Assembly (NCBI GenBank): GCA_003342815.1
Contig: PTEX01000015.1
Location: 178,693-242,692, forward strand
Direction: 5' to 3'
DNA: 64,000 nt
From: Eudromia elegans
Taxonomy: Eukaryota > Chordata > Aves > Tinamiformes > Tinamidae
In this document: piece by piece, positions 57,601 through 64,000 of the stretch
Layout: every line of letters begins with the position of its first letter
How positions within the stretch are numbered: the first letter of the stretch is position 1
Made by a program: the position numbers and the translations under genes
The notes under the pieces: model-generated
The model's database searches: none
What the model was told of the DNA's origin: nothing
Seen by the model: only the letters and a program-made list of their open reading frames with translations

Positions 57601-59681
57601 AGACTCCACAACCTCTCTGGGCAGCCTGTTCCAGGGCTCTGACACCCTCACAGCAAAGTTCTTCCTCACATGGAGATGGAACTGCCTGTGTTTCAACTTG
57701 TACCCATTATCCCTTGTCCTGTCNCTGGCCACCATCGAGTTTGGCCCCATCCTCCCTACATTCTCCTCTGAGATCTTTATACATATTAATCAGATCCCTT
57801 CTAAGTCTTCTCTTCTCGAAGCTAAACAGACCCAGATCTCTTAGTCCTTCCAAGACAGATGGTCCANTCCCTTAATCATTTTTGCTGCTTTATGCTGGAC
57901 CCTCTCTAGAAGCTCTACATCCCTCTTGTACTGGGGAGCCCCGAACTGCATCCAATACTCCAGATGTGGCCTCACCAGAGCTGAGTAGAGGGGTGGGATC
58001 CCTTCCCATGACCTGCTGGCAACGCTGCTCATGCAGGTCAGGATCCTATCGGCCTTCTTGGCCACGAGGGCACATTTCTGCCTCATGGTTAACTTGTTGT
58101 CAACCAAGACTCCCAAGTTCACCTCCGTGGAGCTGCTTTCCAGCAGGTCAGTCCCTAATCTGTANTGGTGCCTGGGGTTATTCCTGCCCAAGTGCAGGAC
58201 TCTGCACTTGTCCTTGCTGAACTTCATGAGGTTCCTCTCCGCCCAACTCTGCAACCTGTCCAAATCCCTCTGGATGGCAGCACAGCCCTCTGGAGTGTNG
58301 GCCACTCCACCCAGTTTGGTATGACCCACAAACTTGCTCAGGGTGCACTCTGTGCCCTCGTCCAAGTCATTAATGAACAACTTGGACAGCACTGGGCCCA
58401 GCACTGACCCTGGGGGACACCACTGGCCACAGGCCTCCAACCAGACTCAGCCCCCTTTATCACGACTCTCTGGGCTCTGCCATCCAGCCAGTTCTCAATC
58501 CACCTCACTGTCCACTCATCTAACCTACACTTCCTAATCTTCTTCATGAGGATGTTATGGGAGACAGCATGGAAAGCCTTGCTGAAGTCAAGGTAGACAA
58601 CATCCAGGGCTTTACCATCATCCATACATCCAGTCACCCCATCGTAGAAGGCTATCAGGTTTGTCAAACATGAATTCCCCTTAGTGAATGCATGCTGACT
58701 ACTCCTGATCACCTTCTTTTCCTTNATATGCCTTGAGAGGGTCTCTAGGATGAGCTGCTCCATCATCTTTCCAGGGACGGAGGTGAGGCTTACGGGCCTG
58801 TAGTTTCCTGACTCCTCTCTCTTGCCCTTTTTGAAGACTGGAGTGATGTTAGTTCTCTTCCAGTCCTCCNGCATCTCCCCCGCTCTCCACAACCTCTCGA
58901 AGATGATGGAGAGCAGCTCANCTATAACCCCTGCCACAGATTTATGGGCGTCCAGTTTACCTAAATAATCCCTAACCCAATCCTCCTCAACCAGCGGAAA
59001 GTCTTCCTCTCTCTTGGTTCTCTCTCTTATATCTGGATTCTGCAATTCATGAGGACCAGCCTTAGCAGTTAAGACAGAAGCAAAGGCAGCATTTAGCAAT
59101 TCTACCTTCTCTGCATCCTCTGTCAGCAGCAGAATAAATGAGGAAGGTCTTTTTATACTTAAAACACACAGCACGCTATTATAACATATTTACTAAGAAA
59201 CACTAGATGCATGAACGCCATTTTAACATCATATAGTGGGAATACATCCTATGAGTTTCACTCTGTTTGACCTTCTCAGAAAAAAAAAAAAAAAAAAAAA
59301 AGGAAAAGTTTATTTAGTTCATTTGACTTATAGATACTGCTTGTGTAGGTCAGAATTTTAAATGGAGATACATGACTGTAGAGGATATTTCAGAAACAAA
59401 ATATTTAAGATCTAATCAATTAGTTCGATTCACTAGCTCCAGAAGAGGCCCTGAGAGAGCTTAAGAAGCTGAATACTATTATGAAAATGAAATTATTATC
59501 ATGGTAATAAAACTAGATATTTAGGGTTGCGATGAGTGACTCAACACTGATTTATAATTTTAAAGATTCAAAAGAGAAATGAAAGAAAAAATACCTGTGG
59601 TTTTCTTCATTATGCTGTAGAACACTCCACCTTGCTGAAACAACTGAGGAAGCCCCTTTGCATAAGACCAAACATCTTCTC
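53793..59681 (-). CDS. VCPIP1: Valosin-containing protein-interacting protein 1 (VCIP135), last two coding exons
   Basis: Minus-strand exons 59595-59681 (87 nt) and 53793-54664 (872 nt including TGA) join in phase 1 and give about 318 C-terminal residues of a protein of about 1220. The sequence agrees with mammalian VCPIP1: [92 protein letters not shown] and the terminal [13 protein letters not shown] ... EPMDHS. VCPIP1 is an OTU-family deubiquitinase that works with p97/VCP and its adaptor p47 in rebuilding Golgi and ER after mitosis. The catalytic domain is encoded by the large first exon, which lies beyond base 64000. The visible tail is hydrophilic, Ser/Thr-rich and probably largely disordered. 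Confidence 0.96.
54665..56317 (-). other. VCPIP1: VCPIP1 intron 2, left part
   Basis: AT-rich, with an 18-base poly-C (55861-55878) and several Ns. No other element recognised. Confidence 0.6.
55861..55878. repeat. Poly-C run of 18 bases
   Basis: An uninterrupted C-run on the + strand, so the VCPIP1 pre-mRNA would carry G18. Long pure C/G homopolymers are rare and prone to sequencing error, so the length is uncertain. Confidence 0.85.
56318..56602 (-). mobile_element. CR1 3' fragment, minus strand
   Basis: Starts at the left with CAGAATCATATAATCACAG and GGAAGGCACCTCTAGAGGTC. It carries the C-terminal ORF2 remnant [16 protein letters not shown] ... [16 protein letters not shown] in one minus frame. 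About 285 bp, 5'-truncated, in VCPIP1 intron 2. Confidence 0.92.
56603..57483 (-). other. VCPIP1: VCPIP1 intron 2 between two CR1 copies
   Basis: About 0.9 kb of AT-rich sequence with nothing recognised. Confidence 0.6.
57484..59168 (-). mobile_element. CR1 LINE, 5'-truncated, minus strand
   Basis: The 3' end is at left (CACAGAATGTTTGAGGTTGG, GGACCTCTAGAG), the body extends to about 59168. It carries the reverse transcriptase half and a little more of the linker than the 14-kb copy. It lies in intron 2 of VCPIP1 in the gene's sense orientation. Confidence 0.93.
57523..59165 (-). pseudogene. Decayed CR1 ORF2 reverse transcriptase
   Basis: Two minus frames share the protein: 58338-59174 ([54 protein letters not shown]) and 57841-58440 ([18 protein letters not shown], then [20 protein letters not shown]). 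There is a frameshift at about 58400-58440 in the GVPQGSVLG motif. A further frame slip leads to the C-terminal remnant at 57523-57750. The catalytic FADD box reads FVGH. The copy is clearly inactive. Confidence 0.9.
59169..59594 (-). other. VCPIP1: VCPIP1 intron 2, end next to exon 2
   Basis: Contains an A-run at about 59280-59301. Nothing else recognised. Confidence 0.6.
59595..59681 (-). CDS. VCPIP1: VCPIP1 penultimate coding exon
   Basis: Acceptor TTTTTACAG before 59681, donor CACAG/GTATTT after 59595. 87 nt: two bases complete Gly, then [18 protein letters not shown] and FYSIMKKTT, plus one base. The other two frames contain stops or do not fit the next exon's phase. Confidence 0.95.
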
Positions 59682-62600
59682 CTGTAAAAATCAAACACAA
59701 TCATTAAACAGCTCTAGCTTAACACTACAAACAANGTCCAAAAATGTAATTGCTTAAAATAAAAGCTGAATTCTCACTGTCTCATATGCACTTAAGAATT
59801 TAAATAGTATTGAAAAATTAATAGAGCAGGAGCCCAAGCCTTTGAGAAACCTCCCATAGAATATATCAGAGCCCATGATCACATATCTTAGATGTTTTAG
59901 CACAAAGGTTCCCCAATTTGACTTGTTCCAAGCTGCAGCTCCTGTTTCTTTGCCAGGCTTTACAAGCAAGTTCCCTTTTTGAGACTGTGTCTCTGAAGAC
60001 AGTTAGCCCATGGCTCTGACTGCAGCCTGTGCTGTCAACTGCTAGAATTACTGTAGTTTGTGTATCTAAACTGTGTGAAGAACAGCAGAAACCCAGGGTT
60101 ATAATGACAGGATGTAAACAACCTAACAGAGCATCTGCCAAATGAGTCAAGAACCCCCTTTTTATGCCTCTTACCTGCTTTGTGGAAATGACATGCGGCA
60201 TAGCTGACAAAATGCTGTGGACAAAAATACCAGCAGTTCCAGTCTCATGCAAAAATAACTACTGGGCATGTGAACTGTCTCAAAAAGTTGCTCTCTATTG
60301 AATATTCAGGGGAAATATTATGAGACTTTAAACAGAAGAACATAAATCATCAACTAAAAAAACCAGGTTCACTGGTGCATTTACTCGTTATAGAGATCGC
60401 TGTAATTTATGAGTATTATTTGCTACCTGTAAGAGCAAAATTTAAGCTAAAAGTTACTTTTAATAGCTTCCACAGAGTGCATATCCTGCGCACCTAAGGC
60501 CCTGCTTGCATTTCTTTGCTGCCCATCCCATGAGGTACCTGCAGCTCCTGCCCAAGCCAGGGAGCTCTGTGAGTGCTACCTTGTGCCACAAAAGCCCTTC
60601 CAGCCCCAAAGGCCCCTGCAAGTTCCCTGTCCCCCTATATTCCCTACTCCATCTGCNCACTCCAGGGCTAATTCCATTGCCCACTCTCCTCCTGCATCAG
60701 AAGTCCTAGTTTTCTTCAAATTTCTATAAAGCTCCTTTGACAACATTTGCCTCTCATTTTTCCATTCCCGTTATTCTCAGCAGCTCTGTCGCTCTGGGAG
60801 AAGAGCAGTTCAGGGTAGATCTTTTACAATAGATGCTATTAATGGCAGCAAGTCCTTTTTTTTTCCCGTGTATAATCAACCACAGAGATTATGTGCACAG
60901 TGAAGGTGATCTAAGCAATGCACACAAAATACGACTGGAGGGGGCTCAGCATCCCTCCTCCCTACACCGCCTTCCCCCACTTTCTGTGACTTTCATCCCT
61001 ATAAATGCCCACAAACATCTGAAACAGTTCCAAGAAGTAGAAATGATTACACATAAACTTCAAAAGACTGCCAAAAAGCCGAGTTTTGAGATTTGCCAAA
61101 TGAAATGGCTTACATCAGAATACCTTTTCTTTCCTTCTTTCTTTCTAAAATAGTGAGTTAGCTGCTTCTAAAACCATAAAATAACAACACAAAAGATACT
61201 CCATAGGTAGTTCCTACAGTCAAAATCTACTTCTTGACCTTTAAAGGAGCCAACAACTCACTCAGCTGGCTATGTGATGAGAAGGTAAAGCAGAGCAGAG
61301 CATCAGCTAAGGGAAAGCAAGGGGCAGAAGGATACTCAGCATTAAGAACTTTAACCTCCAATGCACTTTTACAAAAAAAAAACCACCAATAATCAGGCAG
61401 TTCACATTGGTAAAGCGCAACAAGGACTCTTTATATATAAATAAATAAATATGAATGTATATATACATGTATAATATATAAAAATTATGTTGCTTATTCT
61501 GCTGTTTAACATTTTAAGTCCTATCACATACCTAAAATCTCCATGATCATAGTTCATTTTCATCTGTGAGAAAAGTCTTTTCACTTCTGTTTTTTTCACC
61601 AAGTACTATCCAGTTTCATTTCCTTCTGTCAATACACTGGGTGCAACCCTACCTAAGTTGATATTATCAGGAGATCTTTATGACTTTATGCTTTTCCCAT
61701 TATTAATAGACAGCCTGAAAATACTAATTTTGCTATTAGTATAAGGGGGAATTTACTATTTTTGAAAGTTTAAAGTGCATACAAAATAATATATCTTAAC
61801 AGCGTTCACCAACGGTTATTATCAACATTATAAGTCATATAGTTTATTTACAGTAAGGCAGGGCATAAAAGAAAGTATTTTCCATCAATTGGCCCAGATA
61901 AAAAGTTATTAAATCCAGATTAAGTAGACTGCTGCCCTCATACCTTACTGAAGTTTGTAANGCAGTCCAATTGTGTATAAATGCCACACAACTATTTTAA
62001 CAAACAATTATGTATTAAGAAAGTTGCATTAATTATTTTGTTAATTTACTTTTAATTATTTTCATTATAATTATTTATGTGAACAGCTGGAAGAAAAAAT
62101 ATATTGGTTCATTTATCTGGCATTTTTGACTACACAAGTTACAACTAAAGATCCAGAGTACATCCCTCAGGAAACAGTTAAAATCTAAATATCCCTTTTA
62201 CAGAAATACCTCTTGACTTTTTTTTCCCCTCCTTCTTTTCTATAAGGAGCAATGCATCATCAATTTTGCCTTCAGACATTCTAGGAAAGGAGACCTACAT
62301 GATCTGATTCATTTTAACATTACCCATTAAAGCAGATACTTTCTGGTTCATTCCATTCCCTGACACATAGCATTCACACAACTGGCCAAGCACCAGAGTG
62401 ACAGACTGTTGTGTCCAATAAAGTCCCACTTTCTAGGGAGAACACCCAGTTAACAAACCAGCTGCTACTCTTCCTTTCCTCCCGTGATCTCCTGAAGAAG
62501 GAATTCTTATCTTTTGACTTTACCCTGACCATCTCCCTCTAGCAACCTGCTAATAAATCAGAAGCTCCTTTCCAGCTCTTACTGGCCCCACTTAGGCTCC

Positions 62601-64000
62601 CTGATGTTTTAATCACATCCACAAGAATCCAGGTAACTGCTATGCTAATTCCAGACTCCTAGAGCGTTGCATTTAAGAGTTCATTCGTATCCAAAGGGTT
62701 CCNTTCCCTACCACAGGAGGAATACCAGGTTTACAAAAGGGCCATTTCACAGACTAAGGCATTCTCTATGGACAGATTGCCTGTTTGCTCCAGGCAGGAT
62801 GTTTCAAGCTCTGCACCAGGGCAGCATCTTTGTTTAGACAGCCNTTTGTGTGACACCAACAAGGACAACATGGTAACAGAAAAGTATGGAGAGAAAGGCT
62901 TACAAAACAAAAGCATCAGCCGCTGGAAGAAACACAGACTACGCAGTTTTGATAAGGAGCTCTCAGACAGGGACACCACAGGAAAAACAGTTACAACAGG
63001 ACATTCCCAGGCGAAAGCAACTAGTCTGCGAGATTCAACTAAACTGTCTTTGAAACTTAGGCATTTTTGTTCCCCCTTGAGTTTTATTGTTTGTTTCATT
63101 TTCCTAGGACGGGAATAAGGCGTTCACAGGTCACAAATNAACTGATGTGATAATCTAGTCAGATTATATGTAGTGTCAGATTATATGTAGTATATGCAGT
63201 ATCAATTAATACATTTAAATATGGCTATTTTGAAGTCAGTTGCACTGACAAATTCACTGATGCAAAATGATCTCAAAGCAGCTTCATACTTGGCTTACAA
63301 GTAGCCCAAGTGTTTGGTTTGTGGTTTTTTGGTTTGGGTTTTTGTTTTTTTTTTTTTTTTTTTTGCATTAGTGTAATTAAGTCAGTTTAAAAAAAAACCT
63401 ATGTTTTTACTAATGTAAAATTACCTTTTAATCATTTCCTTACCTAAATCTGTATTTTGGGGAGAAAAAAAAAACAAAGGGAGAAAACTTTCATAAAAGT
63501 TTCATATAATACATTAAGCAGGTCAGAGACTACAGTATCTGATTCCACAAGGCTTAAGTTTTATATATAAAAACTGAAGACCATGGTATCATATGCCACT
63601 GAGTTAACTTACTGAGATCTCTAGAAAAGAGAAATTCTATTAACTGAAATATGAAAGGAGAGTAAGTTCAACCTTCAGGAGCATCTCTATGAAAGAGAGG
63701 CTTTCAAGCATCCAGAATGAGCACTTATAGATCATTCCAAACAAACTGCCACCATGCTCATAAAAAGAAAATCTTGTCTGGTCTAGACAGCATCTTTCCT
63801 CCATGCATTCTAGCACTGTTAACAGAACATACAAAGTTATAGCAAGTGCATAAAAGCCAGGTAGGCTCTCAAAACTTTGCAAATCTGTGCTTTAATAATA
63901 TGGAAATGTAGTTAAGAAACCATTTTTTTTTCCAGGGCTAAGTATACCACCTGGAGGCAGCCCAATCCATTAAAAATCTTTGATTTTCAACAGCCTCCAG
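59682..64000 (-). other. VCPIP1: VCPIP1 intron 1 (continues past the window)
   Basis: At least 4.3 kb with no exon recognised. It contains TA-rich tracts at about 61431-61480, a 17-bp tandem duplication (63158-63191) and a T-run (63345-63364). Open frames at 62731-63118 on both strands have no supporting evidence. The large OTU-domain exon should lie to the right. Confidence 0.65.
63158..63191. repeat. 17-bp tandem duplication
   Basis: GTCAGATTATATGTAGT occurs twice head to tail (63158-63174, 63175-63191). Confidence 0.85.

Noticed and set aside
62731..63118. Overlapping open frames on both strands in VCPIP1 intron 1
   Set aside because: Contain an N, lack splice sites and known motifs, and overlap each other on opposite strands.

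Overview
The window looks like a piece of a bird (sauropsid) genome. Its genes carry multi-exon vertebrate coding sequence with GT-AG introns. Its interspersed repeats are CR1 LINEs, with the usual 3' end and ATTCTATG-type tail. One nuclear tRNA gene contains an intron. Scattered single N bases and one 594-base N run mark it as draft assembly. I cannot name the species. The order VXN (+), MYBL1 (-), VCPIP1 (-) matches what I know of human chromosome 8q13.

Layout. Bases 1-6.7 kb hold the last four coding exons of VXN (vexin) on the + strand; its N-terminal exon or exons lie to the left of the window. From 6.7 to 16.3 kb is intergenic DNA with an unusually GC-rich block (about 8.4-13.5 kb), CR1 fragments, and a 1.46-kb minus-strand CR1 that keeps a long reverse-transcriptase frame. 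From 16.3 to 39.0 kb lies the whole coding part of MYBL1 (A-MYB) on the minus strand. I rebuilt all 16 coding exons with consistent splice phases; they give a 754-residue protein. Its first exon sits in a CpG island interrupted by the assembly gap.

About 0.75 kb upstream of the MYBL1 start codon is an intron-containing tRNA-Tyr(GTA) gene, followed by a 12-copy minisatellite of 38/40-bp units. From 40.4 to about 50 kb I see no protein gene, only simple repeats, a tRNA-like palindrome and an exon-like segment. From about 50 to 53.8 kb are small CpG patches and the probable 3' UTR of VCPIP1. From 53.8 to 64.0 kb are the last two coding exons of VCPIP1 (VCIP135 deubiquitinase) on the minus strand. 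Its intron 2 holds two minus-strand CR1 copies, and the large first exon with the OTU protease domain is beyond the right edge.

The three genes are not a functional operon: vexin acts in neurogenesis, A-MYB is a germ-line and cell-cycle transcription factor, and VCPIP1 acts in p97-dependent Golgi and ER reassembly. I found no convincing new multi-gene system. The most interesting leftovers are the tRNA/minisatellite/CpG cluster upstream of MYBL1, a tandem splice acceptor and a frame-neutral exon in MYBL1, a possible frame-shifting micro-exon in VXN, and the tRNA-like palindrome.
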